This document shows, in pieces, positions 1-8,207 of a DNA stretch of 41,833 nt (its first letter is position 1; each line of letters opens with the position of its first letter). Under the pieces are notes generated by a model. The model saw nothing but the letters and a program-made list of their open reading frames with translations. It was not told the origin of the DNA and did no database searches. This DNA is from Promethearchaeota archaeon (GTDB taxonomy: Archaea; Asgardarchaeota; Lokiarchaeia; Sigyniarchaeales; SOKP01): positions 1-41,833 of the forward strand of contig JABCSY010000027.1 in NCBI GenBank assembly GCA_018238625.1. Reading direction: 5' to 3'. Position numbers and translations under genes: made by a program.

Positions 1-170
1 ATAAAAGAGAAATAAACGACATTATTACAAAAAAGGTAATTACTACTACGGACAACGAACCAATTGGACTTGCTACCAGACGAATGAAAAACAACAATAT
101 TTCAGCATTACCGGTTGTTGACGAACGTAAGAAAGTAATTGGAATAATTACTTCGGAGGAGTTGATGTAA
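1..170 (+). CDS. CBS-domain protein, C-terminal fragment (probable DUF39/COG1900 homocysteine-synthesis protein)
   Basis: Partial at its 5' end; codons start at position 3 and the stop is TAA at 168-170. The visible 55 residues are the second half of a CBS domain, with the typical pattern VITTTDNEPIGLATRRM, then ISALPVVD and VIGIITSEEL. CBS domains bind adenosyl compounds and act as regulatory modules. The next gene is a NIL-domain ferredoxin. In methanogens a COG1900 (DUF39) protein with C-terminal CBS domains sits beside exactly such a ferredoxin (MA1821/MA1822 type), and together they convert aspartate semialdehyde to homocysteine. The missing part is therefore inferred to be a DUF39 sulfurtransferase domain. 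Any other CBS protein is possible because that domain lies outside the window. Confidence 0.75.
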   Translation, partial: KREINDIITKKVITTTDNEPIGLATRRMKNNNISALPVVDERKKVIGIITSEELM

Positions 171-180
171 TGCGACTGTA

Positions 181-567
181 ATTAATTGCACCTTACCGTT
201 CGGAGCTATAAGAGACATTGACGACTATTCGAAAATCATAAACGAGATTTTAAAATACGATATTACGTTTAACATTCTAAAGTTTTCTACGGGAACGAGT
301 GGCGTGAACTTCTTGTTAGATGTTCCTGAAAATAAAATGAAAATCATTACTGACGCTTTACAAAGAAACGAAGTAGTTGTAAATAAAAAGGGAAGGGTCA
401 TCGTTGACGACGATAAGTGTATTGATTGTGGTGCTTGCATATCTCTTTGCCCAACCGACGCTCTGCATTTTAACGTGGATGAACGCTTAGAATTGTCGTT
501 TGAAAAATGTATAGGGTGTTTATTATGTATCGATTCTTGTCCAAGGCAAGCTATTGAAAAAATGTGA
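181..567 (+). CDS. NIL-domain 2[4Fe-4S] ferredoxin (MA1822-like, homocysteine biosynthesis); start disrupted
   Basis: The open frame runs from just after a stop at 163-165 to TGA at 565-567. The first ~75 residues have the size and pattern of a NIL domain (NCTLPFGAIRD, then alternating helix and strand). Two cluster motifs follow, CIDCGACISLCP and CIGCLLCIDSCP, each CxxCxxCxxxCP, so it should hold two [4Fe-4S] clusters. MA1822-type proteins feed electrons to the DUF39/CBS sulfurtransferase during homocysteine synthesis, and the preceding gene fits that partner. The start is odd. A good Shine-Dalgarno (GGAGGAG, 155-161) leads to ATG at 170-172, overlapping the upstream stop, but that frame ends after three codons. 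One extra base near 179 would join ATG-CGA-CTG to the NIL frame. The listed start (ATT at 181) is a placeholder; GTG at 304 would cut off the NIL domain. Confidence 0.8.
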   Translation: MNCTLPFGAIRDIDDYSKIINEILKYDITFNILKFSTGTSGVNFLLDVPENKMKIITDALQRNEVVVNKKGRVIVDDDKCIDCGACISLCPTDALHFNVDERLELSFEKCIGCLLCIDSCPRQAIEKM

Positions 568-568
568 A

Positions 569-579
569 TTTTCTTTTTA
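569..579 (+). terminator. T-rich tract after the NIL ferredoxin
   Basis: A T-rich run directly follows the TGA stop (565-567), as in typical archaeal oligo-T terminators. There is no hairpin. The next gene converges from the other strand, ending at 605. Confidence 0.35.
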
Positions 580-604
580 ATAAATAAGAATAGTTTGAAG
601 GAAA

Positions 605-1618
605 TTATTGTTCTGTTATAATTCCAAATATCTCCTTAAGACGAGGGGTTTTTCTTCGCAAGGTAATACAGCGATCTTCTTCGCAACCTCGTAAAATTGC
701 GACTAATTCGTTAAGATGAATAGTTGGTATTTCTAGCTTTTCGCCAAACCATTTTTCGATATTATCTCTATATTCTGGTTTACTTAACGTATAAAGACAC
801 GTTGGGCAGGGCATTAGAACAAAGTCTGCTTTAACGTTTTCCGCGCTTTTTAGCTTGTTATAAGTGATTTCAAGAGCTTCGTGAGGGTTTATTAATAATT
901 GACTGGCCCCCCATCCGCAACAACTCTCTCTTTCTTTGTAATCGACGGGAACGCCCCCAAAAAGCTCAATGAGCGCCTCTAATTTAGTTTTACTCTCTAA
1001 AAAATCTTCTACGTTATTTTTATCTCTCGATAAATTTAAGTAATGACAACCGTAATGAACGGCCACTTTTAAGCCTTTTAAGTCGAACTTTAGAGCGTTG
1101 ACAAGGTCGTCTCGAATTAAGTATAAAAAATCTAAATCGTGAACTATTTTCAGTTTTGGATTTTCTAAAATGTCGTACATTCCAGGATATTTTTCCCTAT
1201 CAGCTTTTTTCTTGACTGAATTCAGGATATTCTGGGTTTTATTTCTCACTTCTGTATTTTTTAAAAAGTCTCGCCCTCTAAGCAGGGAATTGTAGCATCC
1301 GTTGCAACTAACTAACACGATATCTGCTTGCCGATTCATTTCACTAAGATTCCTCTCGTTAATTGCGGAAAATTGGGCTCTTGTTATTAGATTCCTCTGA
1401 AAAAACGTTCCACTGCAGCAAGATTGATCGTGACATATAGATACATCTAATTGTAGTTCTTCTAAGAGATCTTGAAAGCCCCATCTTACGCCTGGAAAAT
1501 ACTTTTCTAAACAAGCTTTAAATAGGCATAACTTCTTACCTTTAAAAAATTCTAAAGGATTTTCAGGGTATTTCTTTTTAATTTCTTGTAAATCTAAAGC
1601 TAAATTATTAAAATGCAT
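605..1618 (-). CDS. hdrB: Heterodisulfide reductase subunit B-like protein (two CCG domains)
   Basis: 337 residues, close to the usual HdrB length of about 300. There are two cysteine-rich CCG domains. The first has Cys residues in LFKACLEKYFPG, QSCCSGTF and VSCNGCYN. The second has HYGCHYLN, ESCCGWGA and MPCPTCLY. This is the C...CC...CxxC pattern that binds the unusual non-cubane [4Fe-4S] clusters reducing CoM-S-S-CoB or a related disulfide. The hdrC-like gene lies 33 bases upstream on the same strand, so the two are almost certainly co-transcribed and form the HdrBC core. No hdrA flavoprotein or mvhD is in the window, so the electron donor and true disulfide substrate are not visible. An HdrD-like or lactate-utilisation (LutA/GlpC-type) CCG protein is the main alternative. 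Confidence 0.85.
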   Translation of the reverse strand: MHFNNLALDLQEIKKKYPENPLEFFKGKKLCLFKACLEKYFPGVRWGFQDLLEELQLDVSICHDQSCCSGTFFQRNLITRAQFSAINERNLSEMNRQADIVLVSCNGCYNSLLRGRDFLKNTEVRNKTQNILNSVKKKADREKYPGMYDILENPKLKIVHDLDFLYLIRDDLVNALKFDLKGLKVAVHYGCHYLNLSRDKNNVEDFLESKTKLEALIELFGGVPVDYKERESCCGWGASQLLINPHEALEITYNKLKSAENVKADFVLMPCPTCLYTLSKPEYRDNIEKWFGEKLEIPTIHLNELVAILRGCEEDRCITLRRKTPRLKEIFGIITEQ

Positions 1619-1651
1619 TTTATCCTATTCAATTAATCTTTTTTTTAATTT

Positions 1652-2188
1652 CTATTTCGATTTCTTCTTAGTTTTCTTGTTTTTTTTGCTTTGGTCGGTT
1701 TTACTTGCTTTAAACACATATTTTATTCGTGCAAAGTTACAAATCTCGTAGATTTCATCAACCCGCTCCTGTGGTAATTTACCTCCCAATGGGTCTTCTA
1801 CTACAGTACCTTGGGTTAAAAATCTCTCCGACATCTCGACGTATTTTCTCAAATCGCTATATTTTGGTCCAAAACCTTTTCTAAAAGATTCGTTCCTAAG
1901 GTTGATTATAAGTAAGGGGATGTTTATATTTTCTTTAGGACAAACTCGTTTACATCTTTCGCATAAATAGCAATACCAAATATCAGAATCTTTCAAAACG
2001 CTTTTATCGCCGCGAAGAACTTTCTTAATAATTTTTCTACTATTAAAGTTAGATACTTTCGCAGCAGGACAATCACCTACGCACTTTCCACACGAAATGC
2101 ATTGAATGATATTTTTATTTTCGTCCACATCATCAACGAGTTCTTCGTAAAATTCCCAATTCCAATCTAAATCTGTGTAATCGTCCAT
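1652..2188 (-). CDS. hdrC: Heterodisulfide reductase subunit C-like ferredoxin
   Basis: 178 residues from ATG at 2188. A longer open frame reaches 2371, but its extra 61 residues look non-coding and would overlap the upstream membrane-protein gene, so 2188 is preferred. Two ferredoxin motifs are present, CISCGKCVGDCP and CYLCERCKRVCP, spaced as in HdrC. The C-terminus is a lysine-rich tail (SKKNKKTKKKSK). HdrC passes electrons through two [4Fe-4S] clusters to HdrB, whose gene starts 33 bases downstream. The helical part after the second cluster (NIPLLIINLRNESFRKGFG) is also typical of HdrC. The polylysine tail is not part of the core family and might bind nucleic acid or acidic lipid; that is inference. 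Confidence 0.85.
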   Translation of the reverse strand: MDDYTDLDWNWEFYEELVDDVDENKNIIQCISCGKCVGDCPAAKVSNFNSRKIIKKVLRGDKSVLKDSDIWYCYLCERCKRVCPKENINIPLLIINLRNESFRKGFGPKYSDLRKYVEMSERFLTQGTVVEDPLGGKLPQERVDEIYEICNFARIKYVFKASKTDQSKKNKKTKKKSK

Positions 2189-2303
2189 CTTATTAATTAT
2201 CTCAAAATTTATCCGGATTATTTCACTACTTAAAAGAGAATCATCATTGATAGTAAAAAAATTATTGCAATTAGAAATATAAGGATATAATAAAAAAAAA
2301 GAT

Positions 2304-3059
2304 TTATTTTTTAGTGAATATAGCGTGCATCCAGCTTGGAAGGATAAACCCTCCATAAAATTCGAGCGCACTGATTATTAATAATAATCGAGTTATAACT
2401 ACCATAATTGCTAACACGGGGTCAGTAGAAACTTCAAAAATCGTACCAAGTAATGAATCTAAAACAGCAGCAAGCGTGAAAGTGATAAAGGCCGCGCGAA
2501 GCAGTTTTCCTTTTAATACCACATCCCGATCTTCCGACTTCACTGATTTGTGAGCAAATTTAATTCCAGTTACAAACATAATTAGAATTACGATTAATAA
2601 AGTGATGCTAATAAATACTCCGAATTCCACGGTAAAAGGCCTTGACTGACTGATTATTCCTATTTGATCAATATCCGTAATTAATAGATAAAAGAAGATG
2701 ATTTCAAAAATTATGCCAAAAAAGACAGTTAAAATTACAGTTAATTTTTGCTTTTTTTTATTAATCATATCTGTGTAGGCGATTAGCCAAACTAAAAGGG
2801 CAACCGGCATAGTAACATTTCCGATAATAAAATACCACTCAATTGCAAGAGATTCGTGAAAAATTAGGTTCATAATAAAACTAAGTGAATCAGGAAACCA
2901 CGGCGTTGCAATTCCAATCCAGGAAAGACCTACAAGAATGTAAAGCCTCGATTTATATTGAAAATATTTAGATAGTATTGAAAAACCAATTATTAACGAG
3001 ATTATAACAAAGATTAAACTGAAACTCCCTTGTAAGTAATCTACAAGTTCTAATGCCAA
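2304..3059 (-). CDS. Seven-helix integral membrane protein, unknown function
   Basis: 251 residues with about seven hydrophobic segments (roughly residues 9-30, 40-60, 72-95, 106-128, 143-166, 187-205 and 213-240), separated by short loops. The gene ends 115 bases before hdrC on the same strand, so it could be the first gene of an Hdr operon. It lacks the paired His residues of heme-bearing HdrE/DsrM/NarI anchors, so an electron-transport role is not supported by sequence. The layout resembles sensor-type 7TM domains found ahead of histidine kinases, but no kinase follows. I do not recognise the family. Confidence 0.7.
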   Translation of the reverse strand: MALELVDYLQGSFSLIFVIISLIIGFSILSKYFQYKSRLYILVGLSWIGIATPWFPDSLSFIMNLIFHESLAIEWYFIIGNVTMPVALLVWLIAYTDMINKKKQKLTVILTVFFGIIFEIIFFYLLITDIDQIGIISQSRPFTVEFGVFISITLLIVILIMFVTGIKFAHKSVKSEDRDVVLKGKLLRAAFITFTLAAVLDSLLGTIFEVSTDPVLAIMVVITRLLLIISALEFYGGFILPSWMHAIFTKK

Positions 3060-3190
3060 AAATATCTCCTAAATTTGTTTTTTATGAAAAGTTAATGCTG
3101 ATCAAAATTTGATTTTAATATATTATAAAGGTTTTTGGAACTTAACTTTGTACTACATTTTAGGATAACATAGAATTAAGATTAATACAA

Positions 3191-4264
3191 TTAAATTACA
3201 TTATAGTCTAAAATTGACGGTTGGCTGTTAAGCGGGTTAATTAACAACTTTAAATGAAATAGGTATTGATCGAAAGAAATTTCATCCTTCTGATACCTTT
3301 CTACTAATAACTGAATAATGTAGTAGGGAGTAAATTTAATAAATCTAATATCGCTAAAGAGGTACACATTCCCTTTTGCTTCGAATATTAATTTTTTTTC
3401 CAATAATTCTTCAAATAGTTCTTCTTTATTACTTAAAATGTTAATGCTTTCATTTACAGTTAACTCATTCTTTCTTAGAGCTTTTATTAAGTTAAACACG
3501 TCCCTGTCAATTAGAAAATTAATAATTTCCTTATTTTCAATTTCTTGACTGCAATTATAATTAGAAAATAATTTAACAAATTCTTTTTTGAATTTTTTCA
3601 AGAGCTTCTCCTCTGTTCCCTCATCTGGTAATCTTTTAGGAGGTACTCTGGTATAGGATAAATCTTTAATTAAAAAATAGCATTCTTTACTTCCGGAAAC
3701 ATTTTTTTTTAAAATTAATTTTTCTCGGATGAAAGATATCAACAATAAATCAATATTGACGGTCGAAAAACCGTAATCTTGCCGGAGTGTTTCGGCTAAA
3801 TCTACTTTAGAAATTACGCCATTTCGCAGAATTTGTAATATGGTATATTTTATCTTTTCTTGAAAAAAATTAATTAAATCTTCTCCTTCATTTTTTTTAC
3901 TGTAATTCTTTATCGTATTAAATGCTTCAGAGATGGTTCTCGTAATTTTATTCGTGTTTATAAGTTCTAATAAGTTTTTAGTAATAACTGCTAATATGTC
4001 TGATGTAATTATCTCGCTAACTTTATTTTTAGACTTGAAAAATAAACACAAAAAATAAATTTCCCCTTCATACTCTTGAATAACAGAAATAATATTACCA
4101 TCGTTTTCTTTAAGTTCAATTAGCGCGTCCTCCTTATTTAAATCGTGTTGAGCCCAAATCTTCAGAAAGATGTCCTTCGAAGGATACGCTCCTTCAGGAG
4201 GGTATTGTATTATTGGTATTGGTCCGGTGCTTTTATTCCAATGAACTATAATTAATCGTTCCAT
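3191..4264 (-). CDS. Longin-like domain plus winged-helix protein (Asgard type)
   Basis: 357 residues. The first ~120 have the order beta-beta-helix-beta-beta-beta-helix expected of a longin/roadblock-type fold: strands RLIIVHWN and IPIIQYPP, helix KDIFLKIWAQHD, strands around DALIELKE and IISVIQEYEGEIYFLCLFF, then a long helix. The middle (about 130-215) holds a probable winged-helix segment (ILQILRNGVISKVDLAETLR). The rest is mostly helical. Longin domains in eukaryotes sit in SNAREs and trafficking GTPase regulators, and Asgard genomes encode many. Here the domain is joined to a DNA-binding-like module, so it may be a regulator. The fold assignment rests on predicted secondary structure only. 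Confidence 0.6.
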   Translation of the reverse strand: MERLIIVHWNKSTGPIPIIQYPPEGAYPSKDIFLKIWAQHDLNKEDALIELKENDGNIISVIQEYEGEIYFLCLFFKSKNKVSEIITSDILAVITKNLLELINTNKITRTISEAFNTIKNYSKKNEGEDLINFFQEKIKYTILQILRNGVISKVDLAETLRQDYGFSTVNIDLLLISFIREKLILKKNVSGSKECYFLIKDLSYTRVPPKRLPDEGTEEKLLKKFKKEFVKLFSNYNCSQEIENKEIINFLIDRDVFNLIKALRKNELTVNESINILSNKEELFEELLEKKLIFEAKGNVYLFSDIRFIKFTPYYIIQLLVERYQKDEISFDQYLFHLKLLINPLNSQPSILDYNVI

Positions 4265-4405
4265 TTTAGTGAGTAGTTAAACTATAATAATATATCAAAT
4301 CGATTTATAATGCAGAAAATTGTTAATTTATATAATTAAATAGACAAATTCAATATAAATTCTATTGCCAAAAATAATATGAAAATTTGAAAAAAATATT
4401 CTAAC

Positions 4406-4657
4406 TTAGAATAGACCAATATATTTTTTCTTAATAGCTTCTACGGTTTCTAGCAATAACTCGGCCATTCTTTTATCATCAGAAGGATTTACGCTCTCAA
4501 TAAAGTTTTTTATCATCTGATGAGCAAGTTCTTTGTCTTTTTGATTATATTTATGCTGTCTAAACTTAAATAAAAAGTAAAATTCCTCTTTTAACCAATT
4601 TAATTTTTGAACTAAACTATCTTCTAAAATATCGTTATAATCCCCGTATAAAAACAT
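4406..4657 (-). CDS. Small helical protein, unknown function
   Basis: 83 residues, predicted almost wholly alpha-helical, charged and soluble, with one short Asp/Ser/Pro loop (VNPSDDKR) between two long helices. The start at 4657 is ATG, following AAGGTG in the transcribed strand, a fair Shine-Dalgarno. It stands alone, 140 bases from its neighbours. I do not recognise a family. A small antitoxin or adaptor is possible but unsupported. Confidence 0.55.
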   Translation of the reverse strand: MFLYGDYNDILEDSLVQKLNWLKEEFYFLFKFRQHKYNQKDKELAHQMIKNFIESVNPSDDKRMAELLLETVEAIKKKYIGLF

Positions 4658-4797
4658 TTAGAACACCTTCTTATCGATTAAATTCACAATCAATTTAATT
4701 ATTATTATAGTAGTGTGTAACTTTAAATAATTTTGCAATATAATTCTTAAGTGATCCCAATTTAAGCTCTAAGACTAATTTTTTACTATCCATCTAT

Positions 4798-4983
4798 TTA
4801 GATATCGATCTTTCTAAAGTGGTATCTTGTTATCGTTTTAGAAAGTTCCCAAATAGATTGGATATTATTAGAATTGATCGCATGATTAAGTTCTTTGTAT
4901 AGTTTTGATAAGGATGGTTGATTATCCGTAAAATTCTCGCTTTTCTTAATACCTAGTTTTTCATCGTTATTCATACCAACCAT
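4798..4983 (-). CDS. Small hypothetical protein
   Basis: 61 residues, hydrophilic, with a predicted helical second half (LSKLYKELNHAINSNNIQSI). ATG at 4983, with a second ATG three codons later. No recognised motif. It lies between two other small or unrelated genes, and its length gives weak evidence of coding. Confidence 0.35.
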   Translation of the reverse strand: MVGMNNDEKLGIKKSENFTDNQPSLSKLYKELNHAINSNNIQSIWELSKTITRYHFRKIDI

Positions 4984-5067
4984 TCAAATTTCAAAAATTA
5001 AAAACAGAAATAATATCACAATAACATACTTAGCTTCTTTAATCTCGAAAAAAAAAAAATGAGAAAA

Positions 5068-6381
5068 CTATTGTTCTAAGTAAAGAAATCTTTCCAGATA
5101 GTAAACCCAAACTTGCGAAAAAGTATTACCTACGATGAGATCGCTAGCATGTGCTGCAAATGGAAAGGTCAAGAGCATGCAGTTAACACCATTGGTATTT
5201 AACGCGCTTTTTATCGTTTCAGCGTTTATTAAAGGGACTAAATCATCTCTTAAACCCTGGAAAATTATAGCGGGTGGATCGGTCGCATCTGCTAAATTAC
5301 TGGGAGTGAATTTTTCGAACGCTAAAGGGTTTGATATTGGATCGCCAGGGATTAACCTTGATAAAGGTTCGCGAGTAAAATAAGGATCAGCGAAATTTGG
5401 AGGGTAAATTGGGATAATCCCTTTTATATTTAAAGCGTTACTAAAGTTTCCAGCAAAATAAGGGTCGTTATATCCTAACCCTATAACACCTGTCAAATGA
5501 GCACCAGCAGAGCCGCCCATGATAAAAACGGAGTCTAAATTCGCGTTATAAGTGCTTGCAAATGTTGTTTCTAACTGTTTGGTAAAGTTTCCTATTTGGT
5601 AAACCATATCGTGTAGAGTTAAATTCCCTCTAACGTGATCTGGAGTAGGAATAAAAGAAGAACCTCCAGCGTCTAACAGACCGTATTGAATATCGAACAC
5701 TACATACCCTTGAGCAGCAAGATACTTATTTAGTACTAATACGTTTCCTAAGCTTTTATCTCCAAATTGCCAACTTCCTCCGTGAATCTTAATAATTACG
5801 CTGTTATTTCCAGGCAATTGTGTCGTTGTAGATTTCGGATAATATACATCAAAATAGAGCTGGAATCCGTCGTTGTCGTAATATTTTACATCAGTTTCTA
5901 CATTGCAATCTCTATGTGAAAACCCTAAAAAGTAATTGTAAAGGTTAAATTGAGTAGGTAAAAAAAAAGAATCTACAGTTGAAGGTATTTGTGCTCTCCA
6001 ATTTTCGCCATATGCAACATTGAATTCATTTTCCGCGGTTTGGATTGAAATAGGCGTAGCTATTAATGGTAAGGCGTTAAGAAAGGTTAAGACTAATCCA
6101 AAAACTAATATACATTTTTTCACTAGACTTCTTCGTTTGATTTTAGGGATTAGTTTTACTAAAAGTATCGTTGTAGTAAGATATAAAAACATTAGAAAAC
6201 CAGAAATTTGAGCTATAAAATATGACAAAGAACTCGAAATCCCATCTTGAAGAGGAATAAATAATACGATTGTAAAGTAAATTCCAATGATAAAGGTTAA
6301 AAAACTTAGAATTACAAGTAAAAATTTTAGAGATTTCAGTAAGAATAGTTTATTCAAATTTCCATACACCTCTATTGTCAA
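5068..6381 (-). CDS. Membrane-anchored alpha/beta hydrolase (carboxylesterase/HSL type)
   Basis: 437 residues. Residues ~12-110 carry about three transmembrane helices, which place the C-terminal catalytic domain at the outer face of the membrane. The catalytic part shows the esterase/lipase layout: oxyanion motif IKIHGGSWQFG, nucleophile elbow MGGSAGAHL (GxSxG), acid in LRDDLVPL and His in PFAAHASD. The HGG motif places it with the hormone-sensitive-lipase or BD-FAE-like esterases (COG0657). The substrate is unknown; an acyl ester or a lipid at the envelope fits the anchoring. The start overlaps the end of the four-helix protein gene upstream by 32 bases, suggesting translational coupling. 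Confidence 0.8.
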   Translation of the reverse strand: MTIEVYGNLNKLFLLKSLKFLLVILSFLTFIIGIYFTIVLFIPLQDGISSSLSYFIAQISGFLMFLYLTTTILLVKLIPKIKRRSLVKKCILVFGLVLTFLNALPLIATPISIQTAENEFNVAYGENWRAQIPSTVDSFFLPTQFNLYNYFLGFSHRDCNVETDVKYYDNDGFQLYFDVYYPKSTTTQLPGNNSVIIKIHGGSWQFGDKSLGNVLVLNKYLAAQGYVVFDIQYGLLDAGGSSFIPTPDHVRGNLTLHDMVYQIGNFTKQLETTFASTYNANLDSVFIMGGSAGAHLTGVIGLGYNDPYFAGNFSNALNIKGIIPIYPPNFADPYFTREPLSRLIPGDPISNPLAFEKFTPSNLADATDPPAIIFQGLRDDLVPLINAETIKSALNTNGVNCMLLTFPFAAHASDLIVGNTFSQVWVYYLERFLYLEQ

Positions 6382-6802
6382 TGTTTAAAAATGTAGTAAG
6401 AGCAAGCTGCAAACTAACCATTTCGATTCCAAAAAATCCAATGATAATCATGAGAAAGGCTATAACGAAAATATATCCATTTAAAATGAATGCCGTAAGA
6501 ATTACGCCCCACAAAATCAATAAAACTCCGATTATGAATAAAATTATGTTGTAATAAGTTAATCTATTAATCCTTTTTCCTATTACGGTAGATTTATTAA
6601 GATAGGAATCGTCTATAAGAAGAATTACTATATTGAGGAACCAGGACGCGATTAATATAACTCCAAATATATCAAATATGAATGAATTAACTGGAAAAGA
6701 GAAATAGATGATTCCAAACGCACAACTTAGAATATGCAAAAATATACCTAATTGGCTAAGGTTTTTCGCTAACATTTTAGGAATATTGTTTTTTTCTAAC
6801 AT
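6350..6802 (-). CDS. Four-helix membrane protein, unknown function
   Basis: 150 residues with four hydrophobic segments (about 17-38, 44-64, 85-106, 110-131) and short charged loops. The 3' end overlaps the start of the membrane esterase gene by 32 bases, so the two are probably co-translated, and this protein may associate with the esterase. No conserved motif was recognised. Confidence 0.65.
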   Translation of the reverse strand: MLEKNNIPKMLAKNLSQLGIFLHILSCAFGIIYFSFPVNSFIFDIFGVILIASWFLNIVILLIDDSYLNKSTVIGKRINRLTYYNIILFIIGVLLILWGVILTAFILNGYIFVIAFLMIIIGFFGIEMVSLQLALTTFLNIDNRGVWKFE

Positions 6803-6931
6803 TTTTTTTCAAGATTTCGTTTTAATTTTACTTAAAACTACTTTTGTTTTAATCACTAATAAAACTTTATGATGATAGGAATAAAGAAATATTTTATTAA
6901 ATCCTAATTAAACTTATTCTGAGTTAGTAGC

Positions 6932-7780
6932 TTAATCATTTTTCTGCGATTTCTTCTTTTCATAATGCTTGCTTGTAAGATAATATGCTACAAACATGAT
7001 GATTAAAACGCCTAACACGATTAATAGCACATTGTTGAAATTAACAGATAAAGCTTCAACTTGTTCAGTTGGTAAATCAATAAGGCTTACAGGAAAAGTT
7101 ATACCAACCGTAAAAGAGGCACCAAGCCAAGAATAAAAAAATGCTCTGGGTATTGAACCAATAAATGTTCCTAAAGAATATTTCTTAACATCTAAATCGA
7201 CAAGACCAGCTGTGTAAGAAATTGGATCAAAAGCTATAAAAGGCAATAATCTTGCGATGATAATCGCTGACATTCCATATTTATGGATAAAATCATCGGC
7301 TAAAGATATTGCACTTTTTCCTACAAACTTCTCAGCGAGTGGGCGACCACCTTTTCTACTTATATAATAACACAATAGAGCTGCGGCCATTGAACCAATA
7401 ACGCCCATAATTCCACCTCCAACTAATCCCCAAATCATTCCAGCTGCAAGAAGAACTATTTCGGAGGGGATTGGAACTAAAAGTCCTTGTATCCCCATTA
7501 TTAATATAAACAACAGAATACCAAAAATACCCCAAAGGTAAATTGGATTAATGAACCATTTTACTACTAAAGTTAGTAAAAATGTTTCGCCACCGCCTAA
7601 ATAAATATACCAGAGCAACCCTAGTGAAATAACTACTAATCCTATAAATAAGATAATGTATATAATGGTTTTAAAACTATACTGTGAAAAATTAAATAGG
7701 TTTCTAATATATTTCTTTAACTTAAAAGAAAAGGAATCGTTATTTTTATTACTTATTTCTTTATTTTCCATGTTTATCAA
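6932..7780 (-). CDS. DedA/TVP38 (VTT domain) membrane protein
   Basis: 282 residues. After a hydrophilic N-terminus and a first membrane helix, the VTT core spans ~70-230: VPIPSEIVLLAAG, the Gly-rich GLVGGGIMGVIGSM, the helical hairpin SRKGGRP, then ARLLPFIAFDP and GSIPRAFFYSWLG. This Arg/Pro-containing re-entrant-loop pattern is diagnostic of DedA/TMEM41/TMEM64 proteins, which act as lipid scramblases or flippases. ATG at 7780 and 7771 are both possible. The nearby esterase and the glycerophosphodiesterase and PAP2 genes downstream of 8.7 kb suggest a membrane-lipid theme in this part of the window. Confidence 0.88.
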   Translation of the reverse strand: MINMENKEISNKNNDSFSFKLKKYIRNLFNFSQYSFKTIIYIILFIGLVVISLGLLWYIYLGGGETFLLTLVVKWFINPIYLWGIFGILLFILIMGIQGLLVPIPSEIVLLAAGMIWGLVGGGIMGVIGSMAAALLCYYISRKGGRPLAEKFVGKSAISLADDFIHKYGMSAIIIARLLPFIAFDPISYTAGLVDLDVKKYSLGTFIGSIPRAFFYSWLGASFTVGITFPVSLIDLPTEQVEALSVNFNNVLLIVLGVLIIMFVAYYLTSKHYEKKKSQKND

Positions 7781-7812
7781 CCTTGTTTATCAAATCATTT
7801 AATAACCTTTGA

Positions 7813-7861
7813 GGGCTAATTTTACAAAAGAAGGATCGATTATAAATTAGCCCTTTTTTTC
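7813..7861. repeat. Perfect 10-bp inverted repeat followed by a T-run
   Basis: GGGCTAATTT (7813-7822) and AAATTAGCCC (7844-7853) form a perfect stem with a 21-base loop. On the + strand an eight-T run follows, giving a bacterial-style terminator shape. No + strand gene lies upstream. On the - strand the stem lies in the leader of the DedA gene, so it could be a leader hairpin or an operator. Confidence 0.5.
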
Positions 7862-8032
7862 ATTATCTACATTGATATCTCCCAGTTCCTCATAGTTGGC
7901 AATTCTATAACTTTCAAATTATTCATGTAAAAATTATTGCGATTTCAGTCGCACCAATTTGTTGCTCTACCGATTTACTGTACTTGCAAAAGATAGTTCT
8001 CCAACTTCTTGCTGCACAGTGCCTTGAATATC

Positions 8033-8158
8033 TTAAGGGTATTCTTCCAGAAACCTATCAAGATCCCCCTCGTAGCTAAAAGCGCAGCAACATTGATACA
8101 TTACTGGGTTAAAAAGGAGGTTTTCCATACAGTCGCTGCAAATACCGATTTCATTCAT
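8033..8158 (-). CDS. Possible 41-residue Cys-rich small protein or gene relic
   Basis: This lies in the otherwise gene-free stretch 7862-8207. ATG at 8158, TAA at 8033-8035. The peptide has a CSDC pair and a CCC run (MNEIGICSDCMENLL, then MYQCCCAFSY), which could hold a metal. The region just after the stop remains partly open in other frames, so it may be the remains of a longer gene. No Shine-Dalgarno was seen. Weak call. Confidence 0.2.
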   Translation of the reverse strand: MNEIGICSDCMENLLFNPVMYQCCCAFSYEGDLDRFLEEYP

Positions 8159-8207
8159 AAGAATTAATTAAAATAACTCATTTTTAAGCCTTACAAACAT
8201 TTTATTT

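Noticed and set aside
2189..2371. Longer N-terminus of the HdrC-like protein
   Set aside because: It overlaps the upstream membrane-protein gene, lacks similarity to HdrC, and a normal ATG at 2188 gives the family length.
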